The position numbers and the translations under genes were made by a program. Below the pieces are notes generated by a model. That model was not told the origin of the DNA. It saw nothing but the letters and a program-made list of their open reading frames with translations, and made no database searches. A stretch of 64,000 nt of DNA, taken from positions 1,009,346-1,073,345 of the forward strand of contig NZ_JAEAMR010000010.1 in the NCBI RefSeq assembly GCF_015999245.1. The letters are read 5' to 3'. Source of the stretch: Streptomyces sp. AV19. Its GTDB lineage: Bacteria > Actinomycetota > Actinomycetes > Streptomycetales > Streptomycetaceae. This document shows, piece by piece, positions 43,179 to 51,319 of this stretch (position 1 is the stretch's first letter; the number at the start of each line of letters is the position of its first letter).

Positions 43179-43967
43179 GTGAAGATCGCGCTCATGGACT
43201 CCGGCAACGGCCTCCTGGCGGCTGCCGCCGCCGTGCACCGGCTGCGGCCCGACGCCGAGCTGGTCCTCTCCTCCGACCCCGCCAGCATGCCGTGGGGCCC
43301 CCGCACCCCCGAGGACGTCACCGCGCGTGCCCTCGGCTGCGCCCGCGCCGCCGCCGCGCACCGCCCGGACGCCCTGATCGTCGCCTGCAACACCGCCTCC
43401 GTGCACGCGCTGGCCGCGATACGGGCCGAGCTGGAGCCCGGCCTCCCGGTGATCGGCACCGTCCCCGCGATCAAGCCCGCCGCGGCCGGCGGCGGCCCGG
43501 TGGCCATCTGGGCCACCCCCGCCACGACCGGCAGCCCCTACCAGCGCGGGCTCATCCGTGACTTCGCCGCCGGCGTCGAGGTGACCGAGGTGCCCTGCCC
43601 CGGCCTGGCCGACGCCGTCGAGCGGGCCGACGAGGACGCCGTGGACGCCGCGATCGCCGCCGCGGCCGCGCGCACGCCGCACGACGTACGGGCCGTCGTC
43701 CTGGGCTGCACCCATTACGAGCTCGTCGCCGAGCGGATCCGCGCGGCGGTGCGGCAGCCCTCCGCGCCCCCCGTCGCCCTGCACGGCTCGGCGGGCGCGG
43801 TGGCCGCGCAGGCCCTGCGCCGCATCGGGGCGTCCCCGGAGCCGGGGGCCGCGCCGGCCGGCCGGCTCACCGTGCTGCTCAGCGGCCGGGAGGGGACCCT
43901 GGGGCGGGCGGCGCTGTCCTACCCCGAGGGCCGTTCGCTGGTGACGGTGGGCGCGGTCCGCCCGTAA
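43179..43967 (+). CDS. Aspartate/glutamate racemase family protein
   Basis: A 262-residue member of the Asp/Glu racemase superfamily, similar to glutamate racemase. Both catalytic cysteines are present: ACNTAS near residues 69-74 and LGCTHY near residues 179-184. The N-terminal MDSGNGLLAA replaces the usual DSGVGG. It could supply D-glutamate for peptidoglycan, but because the N-terminal motif differs from classical MurI, a paralog with another substrate is possible. It is preceded by AACGCAGTAAAGTGACCGG and begins at GTG. Confidence 0.86.
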   Translation: MKIALMDSGNGLLAAAAAVHRLRPDAELVLSSDPASMPWGPRTPEDVTARALGCARAAAAHRPDALIVACNTASVHALAAIRAELEPGLPVIGTVPAIKPAAAGGGPVAIWATPATTGSPYQRGLIRDFAAGVEVTEVPCPGLADAVERADEDAVDAAIAAAAARTPHDVRAVVLGCTHYELVAERIRAAVRQPSAPPVALHGSAGAVAAQALRRIGASPEPGAAPAGRLTVLLSGREGTLGRAALSYPEGRSLVTVGAVRP

Positions 43968-44020
43968 CGGCGGCGCCGGGAACCCTGCCTCCCCGGCGGA
44001 AGCTCGGTACGCTGCCTGGT

Positions 44021-44578
44021 ATGAGGGACCACCCGGAGGCCCCGCAGGGTCAAGAGGACGGCGAGCCGGAGGTCTGGACCGGCCGCGCGACCAACCGCGT
44101 GCAGTGGCTGCTGGCCGGCGCCGGCGCCGCGTGCATGGCGCTGGGCATCGAACTGGCCGTCGCCCACCCCTGGACCTCCGGAGCCGTCCCCCTGGTGATG
44201 TCGGTGGTCGGCTGCCTCGCCGCCGGCCTGCTGATGCTCTACGGCACCATCGCCTTCGTCCACGTCGCCGTCCGCATCAACAAGGACTCGCTGGAGATCC
44301 GCTGCGGCCACATCGGCCTGCCCCGGACCCGCATCCCGCTCTCCAGTGTGGTGGGCGCCGACTTCGCCCCCCGGGTCAACCCCCGCCACTGGGGCGGCTG
44401 GGGCTACCGCTGGCGGCCCGAGCAGGGCACGGGCGTCGTCGTGCGCCGCGGCGAGGGCTTCGTGGTCCACCTCGGCGACGGGCGGTCCTTCACGGTCACC
44501 GTGGACGACGCCGAGGCCGCCGTGCGGGTGATCCGCGCCCGGCTGGGGCTCGGCACGGGCCGCCCCGCCTCGGCCTGA
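44021..44578 (+). CDS. Membrane protein with two spans and PH-like domain
   Basis: A 185-residue protein. Two hydrophobic helices at about residues 28-47 and 52-80 (LVMSVVGCLAAGLLMLYGTI) are followed by a small beta-rich C-terminal domain (IRCGHIGLPRTRIPLSSVVG, then VVVRRGEGFVVHLGDGRSF). This resembles bacterial PH-like or DUF3093-type membrane proteins. The function is unknown. ATG 44021 follows a short gap after the racemase gene, so the two may share a transcript. Confidence 0.8.
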   Translation: MRDHPEAPQGQEDGEPEVWTGRATNRVQWLLAGAGAACMALGIELAVAHPWTSGAVPLVMSVVGCLAAGLLMLYGTIAFVHVAVRINKDSLEIRCGHIGLPRTRIPLSSVVGADFAPRVNPRHWGGWGYRWRPEQGTGVVVRRGEGFVVHLGDGRSFTVTVDDAEAAVRVIRARLGLGTGRPASA

Positions 44579-45123
44579 CGCCCCGCCCTCCCGCGCCGCC
44601 GCGCGGTCCTGAATGCCCCCTGCGTGTGACGTCCCCGTCGTCCACGGGCCCGCTGCCGCCGCGCGCCCCGGCCGCCAAAGGCCAGTTCCCAGCACGCGAG
44701 TTCCAGCACTCGAAGGAAAAGGCGGAAACAAATTCGGCCATTCTCCGGCCGTGTCGCTTGAAAGGCCCGTCACCGGCCCTATCCGGAATCCTGGTGCTTT
44801 GCTAACGTGTGGGGTGCGTATTCTTCCGAACGCAGTCGGGAGTCATTGAGGATGCACCGCAAAAGCATATGATCGGCCGCACCTTCCATGCCGGCCGACC
44901 GCTTTTCCTTCCCGGGTTTGCCCGGGCCGGGCGGGCAGGCCGGCGAACCGGACGGCGGGGGTGCCCCCGGCCCCTGATCACCATGGTTGATCAGGAAAAA
45001 GTGCGAGGTCAGGCAAGGTAGCCGTCCGTATCGCTCTGCGCACTGTCAACCCCTCGGGCTCATCTGCCCACCTCGGTGCAGGGAGTTAATTCCGGCCTGC
45101 CCGAGCTGAATGCAGGGATGCGC
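44579..45123. other. Long intergenic region of lower GC content
   Basis: About 545 bases without a supported gene. The stretch from about 44700 to 44880, and again from about 45000 to 45240, is clearly less GC-rich than the surroundings. A 70-codon frame at 44809-45021 lacks a ribosome site and family features. Long 5' leader or regulatory DNA for the following transporter is the simplest reading. Confidence 0.5.
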
Positions 45124-46557
45124 ATGAAAGCCTTTCGGGTCACTCGCGAGTTTCCTCTCGCATTGCGACTGCTATTGATCAACCAGTTTGGGATCGACAT
45201 CGGGTTCTATATCCTTGTGCCATTTCTCGCGGCATATCTGGGGCAGGAACTCGGAATGTCGGACGCGCTCGTCGGCCTGGTGCTGGGCGTGCGCAACCTG
45301 GGCCAGCAGGGCCTCTTCCTCCTCGGCGGCTCCGCCGCGGACCGGCTGGGCCCGCGCGCGGTGATCATCGCCGGGTGCGCCCTGCGCACCCTGGGGTTCT
45401 CCCTCTTCGCCTTCGGCACCTCACTGCCGGTCGTCCTCGGCGCCTCCCTGTTCAACGGGCTGGCGGCGGGCCTCTTCTACCCCTCGGCCCGCGCCTACGC
45501 CGCCCTGGAGGCCGGCGACCGCAAGGCCGAGGTGTTCGCGCTCCTCAACGCCTACGCCACCATCGGCTCGCTGATCGGACTGCTGCTGGGCAGCGTGCTG
45601 ATCCAGACCGACTTCCGGGTCTGCGCCGTCGCCGCCGCGGGCGTCTACGGGCTGCTGACCGTCGGCCAGGCCCTCGTCCTCCCGGACCGCGAGCCGCCCA
45701 CCGCGAACCGGAGCACCACCGTCCTCGGCGACTGGCTGGAGGTCTTCGGCAACCGCCGGTTCCTGCTGTTCTCCCTGGCGACGACCGGCATGTTCACCGT
45801 CGAGAACCAGCTGTGCCTGCTGCTGCCGGCCGGCGCCCGGCAGGCGTCCGGCTGGGAGGGCGCGGCCGGGGTGCTGCTGGGCGCCGGGGCCGTGGCCAAC
45901 CTCTTCCAGATGCCCATCACCCGGGCCCTGGAACGGCACGGCGGCGGCCAGCGCTGGGTGGGCGCCGGGCTCGTCGTCATGGGCCTGGGCTTCCTGCCCC
46001 CGCTGCTGATCTGCGCCGACGGACCGCCCGCGGGGACGCGCGAGGTCGTGCCGAGGATGCTCGTCATGCTCGCCGGCTCGTTGCTGCTGTACTTCGGGAC
46101 GATGATCGCCCACCCCGCCGTGCTGGAGATGATCCCCCGGTTCGGCCGCGAGACGCTGGCCGGCACCTACTTCGGGCTCTTCTACGTCTTCGCGGGCCTG
46201 ACGGCCGCCGGCGGCAACGCCGTCGTCGGCTGGACCATGGACACCGCCAAGCGCTTCGACTGCCCCTGGCTGCCCTGGCTCGGCTGCGTGGCCTTCGGGT
46301 TCTCCTCCGCCCTGGCCGTCGCCGTGCTGCACCGCACCCGGCTGCTGCCCGGCCGGGAGGGGGCGCCGGTGGTGGAAGGCACGGTGATCCTGCCGGGCCC
46401 GCCGGAGCGGACGCACGCCACCGCCGAGGCCGCCCCCGGGCCGGTCGGCCCGACCGCGGAGGCCGTCGGCCGGTGGGAGGTCGGCCACCGGGACCGGGCC
46501 CGGCTGCCCGGCCCGGTGCGCGCCGCCGACGACGCCACGGACCAGCCCCCGCGCTGA
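45124..46557 (+). CDS. MFS transporter (multidrug-type)
   Basis: A 477-residue major facilitator with about 12 spans. The first spans carry FGIDIGFYILVPFLAAYL, and the loop 2-3 motif is GGSAADRLGPRAVI, close to the MFS motif A of drug exporters. The last 70 residues are a charged cytoplasmic tail. ATG 45124 has AGGG six bases upstream; ATG 45118 is an alternative. The first 40 or so codons use many A/T-ending codons, unlike the rest of the gene. The cargo is unknown. Confidence 0.88.
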   Translation: MKAFRVTREFPLALRLLLINQFGIDIGFYILVPFLAAYLGQELGMSDALVGLVLGVRNLGQQGLFLLGGSAADRLGPRAVIIAGCALRTLGFSLFAFGTSLPVVLGASLFNGLAAGLFYPSARAYAALEAGDRKAEVFALLNAYATIGSLIGLLLGSVLIQTDFRVCAVAAAGVYGLLTVGQALVLPDREPPTANRSTTVLGDWLEVFGNRRFLLFSLATTGMFTVENQLCLLLPAGARQASGWEGAAGVLLGAGAVANLFQMPITRALERHGGGQRWVGAGLVVMGLGFLPPLLICADGPPAGTREVVPRMLVMLAGSLLLYFGTMIAHPAVLEMIPRFGRETLAGTYFGLFYVFAGLTAAGGNAVVGWTMDTAKRFDCPWLPWLGCVAFGFSSALAVAVLHRTRLLPGREGAPVVEGTVILPGPPERTHATAEAAPGPVGPTAEAVGRWEVGHRDRARLPGPVRAADDATDQPPR

Positions 46558-46673
46558 TCCCGTCCCGTGCGCGCCGCCCGGCCGTCTTGCGCGGGCGGGC
46601 GGCGCGCCGCAAGGTCGTCTGGAGGCCCCGAGCCGCCGAGGCCATGGAGCTCAGGCCAGGGAGGAAGGACGCC

Positions 46674-48077
46674 ATGCCCATCGCCACGGTGAACCCCGCG
46701 ACCGGCGAGACCCTCAAGACCTTCGACGCGCTGGCGCCCGAGGAGGCCGAACGCCGGCTGGCCGCGGCCGCCGCCGCGTTCCGCCGGTACCGCGCCACGG
46801 GCTTCGCCGAGCGGGCCCGGCTGCTGAACCGCGCCGCGGACCTGCTGGACGAGGACCGGGACGACATCGCCCGCACCATGACCCTGGAGATGGGCAAGCC
46901 GCTCGCCGCCGCCCGAGCCGAGGCCGCCAAGTGCGCCAAGGCGATGCGCTGGTACGCCGAGCACGCCGAGGGGCTGCTCGCCGACGAGCACCCCGCGCCC
47001 GCGGCGGTCGAGGACTCCGGGGCCACGGCCGTCCGCGTCCGCTACCGCCCGCTGGGCCCCGTCCTCGCCGTCATGCCGTGGAACTTCCCGCTCTGGCAGG
47101 TCGTCCGGTTCGCCGCCCCCGCCCTCATGGCCGGCAACACCGGGCTCCTCAAGCACGCCTCCAACGTGCCGCAGACCGCGCTCTACCTGGAGGACCTCTT
47201 CCGCCGGGCCGGCTACCCGGCGGGCTGCTTCCAGACCCTGCTGATCGGCTCCGGCGCCGTCGAGGCCGTCCTGCGCGACCCCCGGGTCGCCGCCGCCACG
47301 CTCACCGGCAGCGAGCCGGCCGGCCGCGCGGTCGCCTCCGTCGCGGGCGACGAGGTCAAGAAGACGGTCCTCGAACTCGGCGGCAGCGACCCGTACGTCG
47401 TGATGCCCTCCGCCGACCTCGACCGCGCCGTGCGGACGGCCGTGACCGCCCGCGTCCAGAACAACGGCCAGTCCTGCATCGCCGCCAAGCGCTTCATCGT
47501 CCACCGCGACGTGTACGAGGCCTTCACCGGGCGGTTCACCGCCCTGATGGACGGCCTCGCCGTCGGCGACCCGCTGGACGAGGCCACCGACGTCGGCCCG
47601 CTCGCCACCGAGCAGGGCCGCGCCGACGTGGAGGAACTCGTCGACGACGCCGTGCGCCTGGGCGCGCTCGCCCGCTGCGGCGGCGGCCGGCCGGCCCTGC
47701 CCGGGCCGCTGGCCCACGGCTGGTTCTACGAGCCGACCGTCCTCACCGACGTCACCCCCGAGATGCGCATCCACCGCGAGGAGGCGTTCGGCCCGGTGGC
47801 CACCGTCTACCCGGTCGCGAGCCCCGAGGAGGCCGTCGAGCTCGCCAACGACACGCCCTTCGGCCTGAGTTCCAACGTGTGGACCCGCGACGAGGACGAA
47901 CAGCGGCGCTTCGCCCGGGACCTGGAGGCGGGCGGCGTCTTCTTCAACGGCATGACCGCCTCCCACCCCGCGTTCCCCTTCGGCGGCGTCAAGCGCTCCG
48001 GCTACGGGCGCGAGCTGTCGGGCCACGGCATCCGCGAGTTCTGCAACGTCACCACGGTCTGGTACGGGGCGCCGTAG
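46674..48077 (+). CDS. NAD(P)-dependent aldehyde dehydrogenase (succinate-semialdehyde type)
   Basis: A 467-residue aldehyde dehydrogenase. The catalytic cysteine is in NNGQSCIAAKRF and the general base glutamate in VLELGGSDPYVV. The cofactor site includes VMPWNFPLWQ and LTGSEPAGRAVA. The profile (NPATGE, MTLEMGKPLA) fits succinate-semialdehyde dehydrogenase, which feeds GABA carbon into the TCA cycle, although other short aldehydes are possible. ATG 46674 follows GGAGGAAGG. It converges on dhaK with only three bases between the stops. Confidence 0.9.
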   Translation: MPIATVNPATGETLKTFDALAPEEAERRLAAAAAAFRRYRATGFAERARLLNRAADLLDEDRDDIARTMTLEMGKPLAAARAEAAKCAKAMRWYAEHAEGLLADEHPAPAAVEDSGATAVRVRYRPLGPVLAVMPWNFPLWQVVRFAAPALMAGNTGLLKHASNVPQTALYLEDLFRRAGYPAGCFQTLLIGSGAVEAVLRDPRVAAATLTGSEPAGRAVASVAGDEVKKTVLELGGSDPYVVMPSADLDRAVRTAVTARVQNNGQSCIAAKRFIVHRDVYEAFTGRFTALMDGLAVGDPLDEATDVGPLATEQGRADVEELVDDAVRLGALARCGGGRPALPGPLAHGWFYEPTVLTDVTPEMRIHREEAFGPVATVYPVASPEEAVELANDTPFGLSSNVWTRDEDEQRRFARDLEAGGVFFNGMTASHPAFPFGGVKRSGYGRELSGHGIREFCNVTTVWYGAP

Positions 48078-48080
48078 GCG

Positions 48081-49073
48081 TCAGCAGCCCCAGCGCAGCG
48101 CGGGCGTCCGCACCGGCGCGTCCCACCACCGCAGCAGCTCGTCGTCGGCCCGGCACAGCGTCACCGACGCCCCCGCCATGTCCAGCGAGGTCACGTAGTT
48201 GCCCACCAGCGTCCGGGCCACCGCCACCCCGCGCTCCCGCAGCACCCGGTGGACCTCGCCCGCGAACCCGTACAGCTCCAGCAGCGGCGTCCCGCCCGCG
48301 CCGTTCACCAGCACCAGTACCGGGCCGGTCGGCCGGAGGTCCTCCAGGACGGCGTGCACGGCGTAGTCGGCGATCTCCCCGGACGTCATCATCGCCCGCC
48401 GCTCCCGGCCCGGCTCGCCGTGGATGCCGACGCCCAACTCCAGCTCGCCCGGCGGGAGATCGAAGGTCGGGCCGCCCTTGGCCGGGGTCGCGCAGGCCGA
48501 CAGCGCGACCCCGAAGCTCCGTGACGCCGCGTTCACCCGCCGCGCGACCGCCTCCACCCGCTCCAGCGGCGCCCCCGCCTCGGCCGCCGCGCCCGCGATC
48601 TTCTCCACGAACAGCGTGGCCCCCGTCCCGCGCCGTCCGGCGGTGTGCGTGCTGTCCGTCACCGCGACGTCGTCGTTGACGAGCACACTGGCGACCTGGA
48701 CGCCCTCGTCCTCCGCGAGTTCGGCGGCCATGTTGAAGTTCAGCACGTCGCCGGTGTAGTTCTTCACCACGAACAGCACCCCCGCCCCGCTGTCCACGGC
48801 AGCCGCCGCCCGCACCATCTGATCGGGCACGGGCGAGGTGAACACCTCCCCGGGACAGGCCGCGTCCAGCATCCCGGGCCCCACGAACCCCCCGTGCAAC
48901 GGCTCGTGCCCCGACCCGCCCCCGGACACCAGCCCCACCTTCCCGGCGACGGGCGCGTCCCGCCGCACGATCACGCGCCGCTCGACGTCGACGTTCAGCT
49001 CGGGGTGCGCGGCGGCCATGCCGCGCAGGGCGTCGGGGACGACGGTCTCGGGGACGTTGATGAGCATTTTCAC
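48081..49073 (-). CDS. dhaK: Dihydroxyacetone kinase subunit DhaK
   Basis: The 330-residue substrate-binding subunit of a PTS- or ATP-type dihydroxyacetone kinase. The histidine that binds dihydroxyacetone covalently is in LGVGIHGEPG near residue 215. The nucleotide-independent domain has VSGGGSGHEPLH at about residues 47-58. GTG 49073 has GAGGAG six bases upstream. DhaK needs DhaL, and a phosphoryl donor, to act. Neither dhaL nor dhaM lies on either side here, which is unusual, so its partner must be elsewhere or it has another role. Confidence 0.92.
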   Translation of the reverse strand: MKMLINVPETVVPDALRGMAAAHPELNVDVERRVIVRRDAPVAGKVGLVSGGGSGHEPLHGGFVGPGMLDAACPGEVFTSPVPDQMVRAAAAVDSGAGVLFVVKNYTGDVLNFNMAAELAEDEGVQVASVLVNDDVAVTDSTHTAGRRGTGATLFVEKIAGAAAEAGAPLERVEAVARRVNAASRSFGVALSACATPAKGGPTFDLPPGELELGVGIHGEPGRERRAMMTSGEIADYAVHAVLEDLRPTGPVLVLVNGAGGTPLLELYGFAGEVHRVLRERGVAVARTLVGNYVTSLDMAGASVTLCRADDELLRWWDAPVRTPALRWGC

Positions 49074-49208
49074 GCGGGGCTCCTCAAGTGACGGACGGCT
49101 GGGCTGTCGATCTGTATTCCAGCAGCTCAAGGCCGGGGAGGGCAGTACCCGGTGCTGGCGATCCCCTGTTGCCGTCGTCACTGCCGGCACGGCCCGTCCG
49201 TGCGGACG

Positions 49209-49370
49209 TCACGGGTCGGCGAAGCTGTACGGCGGGACCGGGCCGGTCACCGTGAGGTCCGGCCGCGGGTGGGCCCGGCGCAGCCGTTCCGCGGTGGTCG
49301 GCAGCCGCTCGGCGGCCGGTTCCGCCGGCAGGAAGGAGGGGTTGGACGTAGGTGCCCGCTCGGTCTCCGC
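49209..49370 (-). pseudogene. Gas vesicle GvpF/GvpL C-terminal remnant
   Basis: The minus-strand frame ending at 49209 encodes about 40 recognisable residues: NPSFLPAEPAAERL, then LRRAHPRPDLTVTGPVPPYSFADP at the C-terminus. The final TGPxPPYSFA is the hallmark C-terminus of GvpF/GvpL gas vesicle proteins. The sequence before it shows frame changes and loses similarity. No other gvp gene is present. I take it as the tail of a decayed gas vesicle gene. Confidence 0.55.
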
Positions 49371-49594
49371 CTTCCTGCTCCGCGAGGAGGTCCGGCGGTT
49401 CGCGGTCCCGCCGGCTCGGCGAACTGGTCGCGGGCCGCTTCCGGGACGCGGGGGACCGGGATGCCGGCGGATCCGTCGTCGGCCTCGGGGGATTCGAACC
49501 GGAGGCCGGCACGACAGCCGGGACATCGCCGGAGCGCCTGCCGTGTGAAGTCCCGGGCAAACGCCTCCGGGTGAGGGCCCGGGACGGGAGGGGG
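49371..49594. other. Non-coding stretch downstream of the APC permease
   Basis: With the remnant at 49209-49370, this makes about 520 bases between dhaK and the permease without an intact gene. Frames on both strands lack start signals and family features; some may derive from the decayed gas vesicle gene. Confidence 0.4.
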
Positions 49595-51202
49595 TCACTC
49601 GCCGGGCGGCGTGGGCTGCCGCGGGGGCGCCGTCCGGTGCCGGACGCCCGAGCGCACCGCCCAGAGGAAGACGCCCAGGGCGAAGAGCGCGACGACGAGG
49701 GAGTCGTAGGGCGCCGGCAGGCGGCCCGAGCCCTTGAAGGTGCCCAGCCACGACAGCAGGGTCAGCCCCGACAGGTGGCACAGGAGCCATGCCCCTTCGC
49801 GCAGTTCGCCGGCGAACGACCCGTCGTGGGCGGAACGCCGCATGCCGACGAAGATCACCAGACCGGCCAGCACGAGGGGCAGCGCCAGCCGCAGGTCGTG
49901 CCAGCCCGACCAGTACACGAACTCGCTGGCCACGACGAAGCTGAGGGGAGCGATCCAGCGCAGGCCGGGCACCCACCCCGCCATCCGGGTGCCGGGGTCG
50001 GCGCGGAAGACGGCGACCGCCACGGCCGAGGCCGCGTAGATCAGCAGGTACATGTCGCCCATGATGCTGACGATGCGCTGCCATTCCCCGAACGGCAGCA
50101 GGAAGACCACGATCACGGCGAGGTTCAGGGCCAGCGCCCGGTGCGGGATGCCGGACCGCCGGTCGACCTTCATCAGGGCCCGGGGGAGGGTGCGGTTCTT
50201 GGCCAGCGCGTAGGTGTGGCGGGCGTTGAGGGCCACCCCGACGTACGCCGAGCCGCCGGGCGACAGCACCGCGTCGGCGTAGAGCAGGCTGGAGAGCCAG
50301 TGCAGGTTGAGGATCAGGGCCAGCTGACCGAAGGGCGACTCGAAGTTGACGCCCTTCCAGCCGTCGCCGAGCAGACCTTCGGGAACGGTGAAGAGGAACG
50401 CGAACTGGAGCGCCAGATACATCAGCAGGGCCAGACCGATGCCCGTGAGCACGGAGGCCGGGATGGTGCGGCGGGGGTTGCGGGTCTCACCGGAGAAGTC
50501 GAGGGGCGCCTGGAAACCGTTGACCGAGTAGACGATGCCGCCGCCGGCCAGGGCGGACAGGCAGGCGGCATAACCGTACGGGGCGAATCCCCCGTGGTCG
50601 GTCAGGCGGCCGGAGTGCCAGCCGGAGGCGAACAGGGCGATGACCGTGATCACCGGCACGGCGATCTTGAAGATGGACACCAGGTTGTTCAGCCGCGCGA
50701 ACGTCCGCACCGCGAACCAGTTCAGGGCCGTCAGCAGGACGCTGAGGCCGATGGCCAGCGCCAGGCCCGTGGGGGTGAGCAGGTGGCCGCTGTAGATGTC
50801 GGGCAGATAGTGGTCGGCGTACTGCATGATCGCGCTGATCTCGGCCGCGGTGCCGCCCACCGACAGCAGGACCGACCAGCCCACCAGCGTCCCGACCAGG
50901 CGTCCCGAGGCGTACAGCGGCCAGCGCACCGTGCCGCCGCCCTCGGGGCGCGACGCGCCGAGCTCGATCATCACCAGGGCGACCAGCCCGCACAGCACTC
51001 CGGCACCGGCCCAGGTCAGCAGCGACGCGGGACCCGCCGCACGGGCCGCGTACATCGCCGCGAACAGCCAGCCCGACCCGACGATGTTGGAGAACCCGAT
51101 CGCCGTGAGCGCCCAGAATCCCAGGTCCCGCCGGAGCCGCCGCTCCTGGACGGCCGCGTCGGACGCACCGGCGTCCGGCTCGGCCACTTGATCCGCTGAC
51201 AC
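49595..51202 (-). CDS. APC family amino acid permease
   Basis: A 535-residue amino acid-polyamine-organocation transporter with about 12-14 membrane segments. The first span has the unwound substrate motif GFSNIVGSGWLF near residues 37-48. The sixth has GGGIVYSVNGFQAPLDFSGE. Proton-coupled amino acid uptake is likely; the substrate is unknown. GTG 51202 has GGGGGAAC upstream; an in-frame ATG at 51256 would add an 18-residue unstructured head. It follows, on the same strand, the NACHT gene at a distance of about 120 bases. Confidence 0.9.
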   Translation of the reverse strand: MSADQVAEPDAGASDAAVQERRLRRDLGFWALTAIGFSNIVGSGWLFAAMYAARAAGPASLLTWAGAGVLCGLVALVMIELGASRPEGGGTVRWPLYASGRLVGTLVGWSVLLSVGGTAAEISAIMQYADHYLPDIYSGHLLTPTGLALAIGLSVLLTALNWFAVRTFARLNNLVSIFKIAVPVITVIALFASGWHSGRLTDHGGFAPYGYAACLSALAGGGIVYSVNGFQAPLDFSGETRNPRRTIPASVLTGIGLALLMYLALQFAFLFTVPEGLLGDGWKGVNFESPFGQLALILNLHWLSSLLYADAVLSPGGSAYVGVALNARHTYALAKNRTLPRALMKVDRRSGIPHRALALNLAVIVVFLLPFGEWQRIVSIMGDMYLLIYAASAVAVAVFRADPGTRMAGWVPGLRWIAPLSFVVASEFVYWSGWHDLRLALPLVLAGLVIFVGMRRSAHDGSFAGELREGAWLLCHLSGLTLLSWLGTFKGSGRLPAPYDSLVVALFALGVFLWAVRSGVRHRTAPPRQPTPPGE

Positions 51203-51319
51203 GTGTTCCCCCTGTCCGAGGCGCCTCGACGACGCATGCGTGTATGGAGCACTCAACCTAGGTGACGGTTGATCACTTCCATGGCTTCGCAGGCGGGTTT
51301 CGGACGGGGTGGCCGGAGA

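Noticed and set aside
44809..45021. A 70-codon plus-strand frame
   Set aside because: No ribosome site, no recognisable family, and Arg/Gly-rich in its second half.
46182..48026. A 614-codon minus-strand open frame
   Set aside because: Antisense to the aldehyde dehydrogenase, which shows both catalytic motifs.
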